A DNA stretch of 64,000 nucleotides from Prosapia bicincta (lineage: Eukaryota; Arthropoda; Insecta; Hemiptera; Cercopidae): contig JBAIZL010000003.1 in assembly GCA_036971475.1 (NCBI GenBank), positions 107,835,070 to 107,899,069 of the forward strand, written 5' to 3'. Below the pieces are notes generated by a model. The model was given only the letters and a program-made list of their open reading frames with translations. It did not search any database and was not told the DNA's origin. The position numbers and the translations under genes were made by a program. Shown piece after piece: positions 47,037 to 56,821 of this stretch; within the stretch, counting starts at the first letter, position 1, and the number at the start of each line of letters is the position of its first letter.

Positions 47037-48688
47037 AACCATACAGTACAAAACCTAACCTAATTGTTATTACTATATTATATTTTAATTGGTATACGTT
47101 TGAATGCATTTTTCTGCCTTTTATAACACTAAAATATCTTTCCTGGTACGTTTCGGAATGAAGTCATTTTCATAACTTTAAATAGTACCTAAAAAAAATA
47201 ATGTTAGAAAAGGCATACAAATGTAGGAATATACAAATATTCCTAACAGAAGTGAAGATAGATATATTAGGAATTTCATTTTTAATCGTATTTATGAATT
47301 TGGAAATTTTATTAACAAGGCTTTAGTAAATAAACTTTGCTGTAGGTTAAATACAGATTATGAGGTATGTTATGTAAATTACTTTTTAGAACATTTCCAT
47401 ATATCACGTGGAATGGAGACATAATAATTTAATCTTTTCATATGGTTAGGGATGAGGAGAGAGAGGCTATCTAGTGAGGTAATGCCGAGATTTCTTACGA
47501 ATATTTAGAATTGCAATTCCTACGAAATGTATATTATAACTTAATTTATGGAAATGTACCTAAAATGCCCGATAACAAAGTAAATAAGTACAATACAAAC
47601 CCTAACTTATTTGTTATTGCTATATATAAGTTTTTTTATTGGTATACGTTTGAATGCATTTTTCTGCCTTTTATAACACTAAAATATCTTTCTTGGTGCG
47701 TTTCGGAATGACGTCATTTTCATAACTTTAAATAGTACCTAAAAAACATAATGTTAGAAAAGGCATACAAATGTAGGAATATACAAATATTCCTAACAAA
47801 AGTGAAGATAGATATATTAGGAATTTCATTTTTAATCGTATTTATAAATTTGGAAATTTTATTAACAAGGCTTTAGTAAATAAACTTTGTTGTAGGTTAA
47901 ATACAGATTATGAGGTATGTTATGTAAATTACTTTTTAGAACATTTCCATATATCACGTGGAATGGAGACATAATAATTTAATCTTTTCATATGGTTAGG
48001 GATGGGGAGAGAGAGGCTATCTAGTGAGGTAATGCCGAGATTTCTTACGAATATTTAGAATTGCAATTCCTACGAAATGTATATTATAACTTAATTTATG
48101 GAAATGTACCTAAAATGCCCGATAACAAAGTAAATAAGTACAATACAAACCCTAACTTATTTGTTATTGCTATATATAAGTTTTTTTATTGGTATACGTT
48201 TGAATGCATTTTTCTGCCTTTTATAACACTAAAATATCTTTCTTGGTGCGTTTCGGAATGACGTCATTTTCATAACTTTAAATAGTACCTAAAAAACATA
48301 ATGTTAGAAAAGGCATACAAATGTAGGAATATACAAATATTCCTAACAAAAGTGAAGATAGATATATTAGGAATTTCATTTTTAATCGTATTTATAAATT
48401 TGGAAATTTTATTAACAAGGCTTTAGTAAATAAACTTTGTTGTAGGTTAAATACAGATTATGAGGTATGTTATGTAAATTACTTTTTAGAACATTTCCAT
48501 ATATCACGTGGAATGGAGACATAATAATTTAATCTTTTCATATGGTTAGGGATGGGGAGAGAGAGGATATCTAGTGAGGTAATGCCGAGATTTCTTACTA
48601 ATATTTAGAATTGCAATTCGTAGTGAAATGAAAATATAACTTAATTTATGGAAATGTACCTAAAATGCCCGATAACAAAGTAAATAAG
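47037..48688 (+). repeat. Three tandem 550-bp units
   Basis: Units begin near 47,037, 47,588 and 48,138. Units 2 and 3 are almost identical for most of their length, and unit 1 differs at scattered bases (for example GAAGTC for GACGTC). Each unit contains the perfect palindrome AATGACGTCATT (AATGAAGTCATT in unit 1), a hairpin AGGAATAT...ATATTCCT and a GCGTTTCGGAATGA word related to 57,262-57,290. The identical 66-codon frames starting at TTG (47,511 and 48,061) follow from the duplication and are not taken as genes. Confidence 0.9.
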
Positions 48689-49030
48689 AAATCCTCACCT
48701 ATGATTTAGTTAGTTACACCTGGGTAAACCCATTTCTGCGAACGTACGATTGATTTGTTACAAATTAGTATACTCTTCAGCCTCTGAGGGCTTACAGATA
48801 TATTTTGCCCCTAACACTCTGTTTGCGTTTGACGTCCAAAGCTACATACAATGATTTATCTCACGCTTGAGTTATTGACTTCTGAAATCTCAAGTGCAAA
48901 GTATTTCTCAAGTCATCAGTTAGGCTTTGTTGCCTTTTTGCTGTTTTTAAACAGCTTCATAGCATAAATTGTTTATTTTAATTTATAGTAGGAGCCTACT
49001 CAGCAACGAATTATTTATTCTGTGTGTTTA

Positions 49031-49039
49031 TGTCTGTAT

Positions 49040-49070
<31 letters not shown>
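49031..49070. repeat. (CA)n-(TA)n microsatellite at the errantivirus insertion site
   Basis: CA and TA runs end exactly where the left LTR begins. TATATA is present on both sides of the provirus, consistent with the TATA-type target preference of errantiviruses, although the exact duplication cannot be measured in a TA run. Confidence 0.9.
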
Positions 49071-49362
49071 AGTTACGTTTTATATTAAGCAAGAAAGGTT
49101 TTTAAAAATGATTTTTATTTTTAACAAACCTTTGAATTTAATAAACAATTAATTTAGAAAACTGTTACATTAATTTTACTTAATAAAACAATACAATTGA
49201 TGTGCACTCAATCGGAGTGGAAAATGTCTGTGCGATACAGAGGCGACTTACACACTGCCGGGGCTCTGTTCTCACACCTATATAATACTAAAGCTGCGTA
49301 AGCAGGAATCTTCCTAGCACGCATTTAATTATGAAATGTTCACATAAAATGTTTATATAACT
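49071..49362 (-). repeat. Errantivirus 3' LTR
   Basis: 292 bp. Relative to the other LTR it has CC for AA at about 49,257-49,258 and an extra four bases in TAGCACGCATTT. The env stop codon lies inside it. Confidence 0.95.
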
Positions 49363-51045
49363 CCTCCATCCCTAAAGAGAACTTCAGGGGTTGGCGAAGT
49401 TTCGGCGTTGGTTGAAGTCTTCTTCTTCTTCCTGATGAGGGAGAAGTATATAAGGCTGCTGAATACGCCTCCGTAAAGGGCAATAGTCCAGATACTGATG
49501 TGGTGGGATATTTCCATAGTTGGGTCAATTCTTGAGATGATTTCTGTGTTTATTTTGTCCAACTCTAGGCGTTCAACGTTTACTGAGAATTCTGGCATTT
49601 TACTCATTGAAAATTGTAGTTTGGACGTGTCCATGAAAATAGGATGGCCTCCCGAAGTTGTTGATGTATGGCTCAGTTTCATGTTGTTGAAAAAGATTGA
49701 ATCATTATTAGTTTTTACCAAATATATGCCTTGAAGGGTGACGGTGGTAGTTGCCTTGCGATTGGTAATTTCCAGAGTCTGCTTGTTGGGGAAGGTCGCT
49801 AGGTAAAGGTTGATTTCTGGGATCCAGTTAATTAAGTTGTCTGTAACTTCCAATGCAGTATATTCACAGTTGCTGGCATCGTTGTTCCTGATAATGGACA
49901 CTTCACAGTCTAATTTATGGTGTGTTAGAATGTCGAATGAGCAAAAGTATATGGAATCGGTTTTATAGTTACATTCATTGTTTAAACCTAATATTACAGA
50001 GTTAGACACTAATATGTACCTTACTTTTGGTATAATTGTTACATAATCTGTTTCATATTTTGTGGGTATAGAGTGTAATTTATACAATTTAAATTGAGTT
50101 TTTTCTACAATGGGTAAATTTATAAAATAAACAATCCTTTCAGAATTTAGTTTACAATTAACTTTAATTAGGTTCTCTAATTCCCACATATTTTCCATTT
50201 TAGGTTCTAAAGGTAACCTCTCATTATAATATTTATAAATTTTGTTTAATTCTTCATATAATTCTTGGGTTGAAATAACACTAGGGTGTACAACACCTAG
50301 TTTACAAAATGTATGAGAATTTTCTAAATCTGTGATTACCTGTAACATCATGTCATATAAAATGTTCAATTGGTTTAGAATACTTCTAAATTTTTCTAGT
50401 TCAACAAAGTCATTTACATTACGATTCACAATACTTAACTTATTTTTTAATTCTACAAAATTTTCATCAATTACAATAAAAGTTTTATTTAATTCCTTCA
50501 TAATATTATTACTAAAGGAGTATTGAGATTCAATTTGATAATTAATCTTAATTTGCTCATTTTCAATATCTTTAATTATTTTGTCATATTTTTTACCATC
50601 ATATGCATCTAAATTGCCTGTTAAAGATTTGATAACGGACCCTAGTCCATCTATAAGACCTCTTTTTGTTCTTTTGTTACCATTCTCTCTTAAGAGTATA
50701 ATTTCTAATTTTTCTTCTATTACATTTTTACTGTGATTAACATATTTAAAATAATTAACAATATCTCTTATTCTATTACTGTTATCGGTTACATATTCAT
50801 TGTTTAATAAGCTACCGTTACAATTGTAGCAACTAGTTTCAAAATTTTGCAATACGTCATAATAATAAGCATCAATGTTATTTAGATGAGCTACTAAGTT
50901 TCTTACATCAAAATAGTGGACAAAGGTATGGTAGGAAGATTCTAATTTGGCCGGCCCAAGGTCTATTGGGATTATTCCGAGGTTGTTGTTGACTTCTCTG
51001 ATCTCTGCTGAGTCGGTGGCTGTGCCAATGACGAACAGGAGGGAC
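49353..51045 (-). CDS. env: Errantivirus Env, main exon
   Basis: Env is the membrane fusion glycoprotein of errantiviruses, related to baculovirus F proteins. The frame is open from a splice acceptor (AG at 51,047-51,046) to TAA at 49,353-49,355, giving about 563 codons. It overlaps the end of pol in another frame and runs three codons into the 3' LTR. Seen in order: a hydrophobic start completing a signal peptide, an N-terminal GIIPIDLGPAKLESSYHT-type segment, a furin-type site RTKR (codons at about 50,672-50,661) followed directly by a Gly-rich fusion-peptide-like stretch, a central helical region with Cys residues, a single membrane segment about 40 residues from the end, and a basic tail (RKKKK). 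No stop or frameshift interrupts it. There is no ATG near the start of this exon; the start codon is supplied by the leader exon. Confidence 0.9.
49363..49375 (-). other. Polypurine tract
   Basis: AGGGATGGAGG lies immediately upstream of the 3' LTR on the minus strand and is also translated as the end of Env. It primes plus-strand DNA synthesis. Confidence 0.75.
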
Positions 51046-51056
51046 CTGGAAAATTA
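51040..51056 (-). other. env splice acceptor
   Basis: AATAATTTTCCAG/GT on the minus strand, with the exon starting at 51,045. A T-rich tract precedes the AG. It sits within the 3' end of pol. Confidence 0.7.
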
Positions 51057-54000
51057 TTTTGAGCATTAATTACATTTTTTATCTTCTTAGGCCTTTTAAT
51101 TTTCGACAAATGTATCTTGTCTTTTGTGTTATGATGTCTAGGCTTTATTTTACTAGTTTTTCTTTCCTTGTTTATTGAAGCTATCTCTTCCTTGCTATAT
51201 CTGTTTTTCGTTTTGCTTTGCTTCTGAACTGACTTTATATAAACTTCAGATGGTATTTCTGGAAGTGGTTCTTTGTTTACATTCTTTTTTTCTAAAACTT
51301 TTTCTTTAATTCTTTGATTGCTATCCCTAATGTTTTCGTAAAGTATTTTTGTTTTTTCCTTATGGTTTAAAACGTAGTCATTTACAATTTGTTTTTCTAA
51401 ATCTATATCTAATAAAGAGTTTGAATTTATGTGTCCAAATAAGACTTCGCACGGCGTTAATTTTGTGACTGAATGAATGCTATTGTTATAGGCAATTATA
51501 GCATATTTGACTTTCTTAATTATACTGTCTTTTTTAAATTCGATTTGATTGTTTAACAGCCTTATGTGTTCTATTAAGGTGGAATGAAATCTTTCACATA
51601 ATCCGTTTGATTGGGGGTTTTGTGTACTGATAAAATGGATTTTGATTTTATGCAGGTCTAATATCTCCTTCACAATCCTGTTATTAAACTCCGTTCCATT
51701 GTCTGAGATAATAACTGTTGGTAAGCAGAACTGCGCAAAGTAATCTAATAACTTGTCTGCAATCTCTGTAGCTTGAGAGCTTCCCAAGCGATAAGCTTGA
51801 GCATACTTTGTGAAACTGTCGACAATGCTGATAAACGCATTCTTTTCTAAAGAGATAGTGTCGATGTGAATTATCTAGAAAGGCCTTGCAGCTGTAGGCG
51901 TCAAGTTCATCTCTAATTGTAAGGGGATTCTGTCATATTTGGTTCTTTGACATATGTCACACTGATTTATGAAATTTTGGATTAGTGATTTTAAATTAGG
52001 CCAATAATATCTTCGCTTAATTTGTTCGTATGTTTCTTGTATCCCTCGGTGATTGGTTTTGCTGACATGATAATTACTTATCGTTTCTAAGGTATCTTCT
52101 TCCGAAGTTAGGTCTAAGAGTTTGTTATTACACTTAACCAAATTTAGTTCAGTTTGTTTGAAATTTTTGGCTACGCATGATGCAAATTTCTCGTAAAAAT
52201 CGTCTTCAAAATATAGATTATATTTTATTTTGGGTACCAAATATGATTTTACAAAGTTAACTATGTCTTCTTTAAAGTTATTTTCTGATATTTCGACCAT
52301 TAAACGAATTTTTGAAGTTCCGAATAGTTTTATAATTTTTACTTTCTTTGGTTCGTATTTTACTAATGACAAAAATATTTGATTTCTCCCAAAGTTTACA
52401 GGCTCGTCGGAAATTGGTATTTCAATTTGGGTGTTCCCTTCGAAGTTGGAATGCACGGTTTGACTGTCACTTTCTTGATCGTACTCTAAGTTGGCATTAT
52501 CTGTTGCGTCGAGTTGTACGACCATAGACTCGTTATCTTCATTTAATTCCGGGAAGAAACGTTGGATTAATCCAGCTGGAGATAAATCAAGGTCTGGTTC
52601 TACAGTGTGTTGGGTGTTTGTTGACCTTTTATTAGTAATGTTCAATTGTATTCTAGATAAGGCATCGGCGTTTTGGTTTAATTTGCCTTTTTTGTATCTT
52701 ATGTCATAATCATATTCCTCTAATTTTAATCTCCATCTTAAAAGCTTGGAATTTGGTTCTTTAACTGAAAATAACCATTGTAAAGGTTTATGGTCTGTAT
52801 AAATTTTAAATTTTCTTCCAAATAAATAAGGCCTAAAGTGTTTAGTGGCCCATACGATTGCTAGTAATTCCTTTTCAATCGCGGAGTAATTAGTTTCGCT
52901 GTCATTTAAAGTTCTGCTGGCATACGCTATAGGAAGGTCCTTTCCATTTTTGTCCTGGCTTAAAATTGCTCCTAGTGCAAAATTACTAGCGTCTGTTGTT
53001 AGAGTAAACTCCTTTTCAAAATCTGGGTATTGTAGAAGGGGCTCATTAGTCAGTATATTTTTACATGTTTCAAAACATTCAATGAAGTCTGGATTTTCTA
53101 TATTTATTTTTGCATTTTTCTTTAAACAGTTAGTAAACGGTTTCGTTATCTTGGCGAAGTTTTTAATAAATTTTCGATAATAGCCTATTAGTCCTAAAAA
53201 TCCTTTAATTTGTTTGGTGGTTTTGGGTATTGGATAGTTTTTGATTGCCAAAATCTTTGCTGGGTTAGGTTTTACGCCTTCCGGTGTAACAACATGCCCT
53301 AGATACGCTACTTCTTTTCTTAAAAATTCTGTTTTATCCAGCTGTACTTTAAAGTTGGCTTTGCGTAATCTGTCGAATACTTCTTTAAGTCTTTGTATAT
53401 GTTCTTGGAGGCTAGTGGAGTAAATTATAATATCGTCTAAATAAACTAAACATGTTTCATTTTGGATTCCTCTCAGAATGTTATTCATAATTCTTTGAAA
53501 TGTAGGGGGGCTATTCTTTAGTCCAAATGGCATTCTTAAAAATTCATAGTGTCCCGTTTCTGTTGAAAACGCTGTTTTTTCTATGCTATTTTTATCCATT
53601 TCTACTTGGTGAAATCCTGAGGCTAAATCTAAAGTTGTAAAATACTGAGATCGTCCTAATTTATCTAATATGTCGGTAATGTTTGGCAAGGGAAATTTAT
53701 CGTCAATTGTTTTCTTGTTTAATCCTCTAAAATCTATTACTAATCGAAATTTTCTTTTGCCAGAAGCGTCTTGTTTTTTGGGTACAATCCAGACAGGAGA
53801 GTTCCATGGAGAATTTGAAGGTCTAATAATTCCTTGTTCAAGCATGTCCTCAGTTTGTTTATTAATTTCGTTCTTGTAAATCTCTGGATATCTATAATTT
53901 CTGGAGTATACGGGAATTTCATCAGTAGTCCTAATAACATGTTTTATTTGGTTGGTAAAAGTTAAATCGTTTCCCTCAATATGGAATAAATCTGCATAAT

Positions 54001-54426
54001 CTTTTATTAAACTTGTTATAGCGGATTTTTCTTCCGAGTTCATATGTTCCATTCTAAATTTTGATAAATCTAAATTTTTCCTTCTCGAATTTTTTTGTTT
54101 ATAGTCTAATAAATTGAAATTAGCGTTCGTTTGCATTGCATCAGGTCTAAGGATATTGTATTCTTCTAAAGATTTTAATTCTAATGGTTCATTTACTGTT
54201 AATTCTACATTTACTTCTGTGTTGTTTATTATAGGGCAGTAGGCTTCTCCCTTGTGTACTGAGACTATACACTGCGGAATTTCTAATCCATTTAAGTTTT
54301 TGTATGGTAAGAGTCCTTCTCCATCTTGAATATTTTGTATTCTAAATTTAATCGTTTGGCTAGCGCGGGCTTGTATAACATAACTTGTTCCCTTTTTTGC
54401 TTTCTGTTCCTGACATTCGCTTTTAA

Positions 54427-54430
<4 letters not shown>

Positions 54431-54457
<27 letters not shown>
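54431..54457 (-). repeat. (AAT)9 tract inside pol
   Basis: Nine consecutive AAT codons encode a poly-Asn linker between protease and reverse transcriptase. It keeps the frame. Confidence 0.9.
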
Positions 54458-54837
54458 TTGTTCTTCTGTGTTAAAATATTTAATCGGCATTTGCTTATTG
54501 CGAAATATTAATTTATCATTCACAAAATTTAAATTAATTTTTAATTCTTTTATGTTATCTAATCCAAGGAGTAAGTCAAAATCTTTATGGAAATCAAATA
54601 AATAGAATTTGGTTGTTTCTTTTCCTAAGAGTGGTAGCGTACAACTGTATTTTTCTTTTGATACTCCATGAGCTGTACTCACTTCAAATGGCTCTTGTTT
54701 TAGAGTGTTTTTGAAAAATTGGAAAGCTATTGATTTTTTAATAAATGATCTCGTACTTCCAGTGTCAATCAGCATCTTTAAATTGGTCTTGGGATCGTGG
54801 ATGTACGGTAGTTCGTTTGTGTCGTCTTCTATATGCA

Positions 54838-55935
54838 TTATGGAAAATGTCTTTTTAATGTGGTTAGTCCTAAAAAATGATTTTGGGTATGATTGTCCTC
54901 TTGAGTGAATCCGCATGCGTTTTCCTCTTGCGGGGAATCATCAAAGTCTATGTAGCTGTCAGGGTCCTCTTGCGGTTCATAATCTGTTTGTTCGGTCAGA
55001 TAAGAGTTAGTCATTTGTTCAGTCAATCGATTCATAGTTTGATCGTAATTTTCCTCCTCTATTGGTTTCCCTGTCATCTGATAAAGTCTATTTTGTCTAA
55101 TTGTGTTCCCTGTTTGACGTGTGGAAATGCTCATTGGTTCTGGTTCAAATTTTTGATGAACTTTTAATGGTGTGTAGTTGTTAGACTGTCTCGGTTGTTG
55201 ATTTTGCTGCACGTATGAGTTAGGTTTAGTAAATTGGTTAGGATTATTTTGGTAGTTGGGCCTATAATTTTGGAAGGTTTGTTTGTTAGGAAGGGGTTTG
55301 CGAATAGGCGGGTATTGTGGTTCTCTAGGTGGAATGTTCTGTTTAACATTTTGAAATAATTTGTTATTTTTAAATTGAAAATCGTTAGTAAGCATATTAA
55401 GTGCTTCGCTAAGAGAATCTGGATTTTTGGTTCGCATTAGCGATCCTACAGGTTCATGTAAACCTCTAAGGAGAACTCTTAAAGCTAGTTTCTGAACATA
55501 TTCTATTAAAACATCTTTGGCCAATTGTCTTTGTGGCTCTTTATTAACAAAAAATGAAATTTGTAAATTTAATAGTTTTTGAATTCTTTCATAAAATTTA
55601 AAAGGTGATTCGTTATGCTCTTGTTTTAACTCAGCCATTTCTAAATTTAAGGTAAAACAATCTCTTTTGTCTGAATAGCTGGTTAATAATACTTTTTTAA
55701 CCTCATACCAATTATATGAATTTGAGTTTACAACCATTTCCAATGCTTGGCCTTTTAGTTTAGCTAGTATAGAAGAAAATAAATATTCATTTTGAAAATC
55801 CTCTGGATTTTCGCTTACATAAAACTTATTTACTACTTTGTCACATATAGAAATAAATCTGTGGAGCATAGTGGGCTCTCCACTATACTCAGGAATCATG
55901 TCTAGATATTCCTTCTTTAATGTTGGCGTTGCCAT
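54838..55935 (-). CDS. gag: Errantivirus Gag
   Basis: Gag forms the capsid and packages element RNA. 365 codons, ATG at 55,935-55,933 chosen because it opens the long frame about 310 bases after the 5' LTR. The N-terminal half has the LKGQALEMV and SPFKFYERIQKLL pattern of the errantivirus/gypsy capsid domain. The middle is rich in Pro, Asn and Gln (PPREPQYPPIRKPL onward), and the C-terminus is acidic. There is no CCHC zinc knuckle, as is usual for errantiviruses. The frame is intact. Its last 79 bases overlap pol and hold the frameshift site. Confidence 0.92.
   Translation of the reverse strand: MATPTLKKEYLDMIPEYSGEPTMLHRFISICDKVVNKFYVSENPEDFQNEYLFSSILAKLKGQALEMVVNSNSYNWYEVKKVLLTSYSDKRDCFTLNLEMAELKQEHNESPFKFYERIQKLLNLQISFFVNKEPQRQLAKDVLIEYVQKLALRVLLRGLHEPVGSLMRTKNPDSLSEALNMLTNDFQFKNNKLFQNVKQNIPPREPQYPPIRKPLPNKQTFQNYRPNYQNNPNQFTKPNSYVQQNQQPRQSNNYTPLKVHQKFEPEPMSISTRQTGNTIRQNRLYQMTGKPIEEENYDQTMNRLTEQMTNSYLTEQTDYEPQEDPDSYIDFDDSPQEENACGFTQEDNHTQNHFLGLTTLKRHFP
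54871..54877 (-). other. -1 ribosomal frameshift site (T_TTT_TTA)
   Basis: In the gag frame the codons CAT TTT TTA form the slippery heptamer T TTT TTA on the minus strand. It lies inside the gag-pol overlap, 33 bases before the gag stop. A -1 slip here enters the pol frame exactly. I did not identify a downstream pseudoknot. Confidence 0.7.
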
Positions 55936-56229
55936 TTTAAAATATTATTTTCTTTAAAATAATAAAATTAAAAATCAATTATATAAAATTAAAAAGTATT
56001 TACTCTACTTTTTCTTAATTCTATATCTTAAGATCTACTTACAAGTTGATCCAAAATACTTTGCTCATTTGAACAACTTTCACTTTTCACTTTTCACCTA
56101 CACGATATTCGCTCGTGTTCTTAATAGATATGCGCTCTATTAAGTGGTTGTAGATATTCACTCTACTTAAGGTTTCCTCAATTAACGGTTAAAACCGACG
56201 GACGTTATATTCGTTAACTTCCTTGAGGT
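55936..56229 (-). other. Errantivirus leader (5' UTR)
   Basis: Untranslated leader between primer site and gag, carrying the env leader exon and donor. It has two AGTGAAAAGTGAAA-type direct repeats just upstream of the env ATG (about 56,075-56,100), and becomes very AT-rich before gag. Confidence 0.7.
56043..56068 (-). CDS. env: Errantivirus env leader exon (start codon and splice donor)
   Basis: An ATG at 56,068-56,066 in the leader opens eight codons plus two bases and stops at a consensus donor GTAAGT (56,042-56,037). Joined to the acceptor whose exon begins at 51,045, the phase is exact: two bases before, one after. The combined N-terminus has the short polar-then-hydrophobic character of a signal peptide, which the main exon alone lacks. 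Spliced env mRNA from a leader donor is the known arrangement in gypsy-type errantiviruses; use of these particular sites is inferred. The Env so assembled would have about 572 residues. Confidence 0.75.
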
Positions 56230-56246
56230 GTCCTACCGACTGCGCC
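56230..56246 (-). other. Primer-binding site
   Basis: GGCGCAGTCGGTAGGA follows the 5' LTR directly on the minus strand. This matches the serine-tRNA-type primer site I recall for the 17.6/297 errantiviruses; the exact tRNA was not checked. Confidence 0.75.
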
Positions 56247-56532
56247 AGTTACGTTTTATATTAAGCAAGAAAGGTTTTTAAAAATGATTTTTATTTTTAA
56301 CAAACCTTTGAATTTAATAAACAATTAATTTAGAAAACTGTTACATTAATTTTACTTAATAAAACAATACAATTGATGTGCACTCAATCGGAGTGGAAAA
56401 TGTCTGTGCGATACAGAGGCGACTTACACACTGAAGGGGCTCTGTTCTCACACCTATATAATACTAAAGCTGCGTAAGCAGGAATCTTCCTAGCATTTAA
56501 TTATGAAATGTTCACATAAAATGTTTATATAA

Positions 56533-56534
<2 letters not shown>
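56247..56534 (-). repeat. Errantivirus 5' LTR
   Basis: 288 bp. It contains the promoter region for the element; TATTATATAGG on the minus strand (about 56,463-56,453) is a possible TATA-like site. It differs from the 3' LTR by two adjacent bases and a 4-bp deletion. Confidence 0.95.

Positions 56535-56587
<53 letters not shown>
56535..56587. repeat. (TA)n microsatellite
   Basis: TA run directly next to the 5' LTR. Confidence 0.95.
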
Positions 56588-56590
<3 letters not shown>

Positions 56591-56750
56591 ATAAATTAAA
56601 AATATTTCAGAAACAAGAATACTTTTAATGAATATATAGACAAGAAATATAGAATATATAGAATATATAACAAGAAAGTATTCTTGTTTTTGAAATATTT
56701 TTAATTTAATAACTATATATACAAGAAAACATATCACCATATTTAATATA

Positions 56751-56757
<7 letters not shown>
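56588..56757. repeat. TA-flanked foldback element
   Basis: AAATTAAAAATATTTCAGAA and ACAAGAATACTTTT in the left arm are the inverse of AAGTATTCTTGTTTTTGAAA and TATTTTTAATTTAAT in the right arm. TA runs flank both sides. TGTTTTCTTGT and GGTGAT words are shared with 61,034-61,060. Confidence 0.7.

Positions 56758-56817
<60 letters not shown>
56757..56817. repeat. (TA)n microsatellite
   Basis: Right border of the foldback element. Confidence 0.95.

Positions 56818-56819
<2 letters not shown>

Positions 56820-56821
<2 letters not shown>

Larger units (their letters stand above)
50972..54916 (-). pseudogene. pol: Errantivirus Pol: protease, reverse transcriptase, RNase H, integrase (one stop)
   Basis: Pol is the replication polyprotein. 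The frame overlaps gag in the -1 frame and is open from 54,916 to a TAG at 51,877-51,875 (1,013 codons), then continues in frame to 50,972. Domains by residue: protease with DTG at 51-53 and LLGLD near 116-120; a run of nine Asn (about 154-162); reverse transcriptase about 340-520 with LVIDFRGLN (392-400), TTLDLASGFHQVEM (427-440) and YLDD (492-495); RNase H with TTDASNFALGAILSQ, YTDHKPLQW and ALSR; the integrase HHCC zinc finger with HRGIQETYEQIKRRYYWP and CDICQRTK. After the stop, the integrase core has ISDNGTEF and NPQSNGLCERFHST. The stop lies just before the first catalytic Asp of the core, so this copy should not make a complete integrase unless the stop is read through. Confidence 0.9.
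49071..56534 (-). mobile_element. Errantivirus (gypsy-group endogenous retrovirus of insects)
   Basis: A complete provirus-like element on the minus strand: 5' LTR (56,247-56,534), primer-binding site, leader with a splice donor, gag, pol, env, polypurine tract and 3' LTR (49,071-49,362). LTR ends are AGTTA...TAACT, and a tRNA-Ser-like primer site, a Gag without zinc knuckles and an Env related to baculovirus F proteins all fit the 17.6/297-like errantiviruses. The two LTRs differ by two adjacent substitutions and one 4-bp indel, so the insertion is recent. Gag and Env are open; Pol has one in-frame stop. Confidence 0.95.

Noticed and set aside
47511..48261. Two identical 66-codon frames suggesting a repeated gene
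   Set aside because: Identity comes from recent tandem duplication of a 550-bp unit; they start at TTG and show no protein features.
52491..54908. Plus-strand frames of 60-76 codons across the errantivirus
   Set aside because: Antisense shadows of pol.
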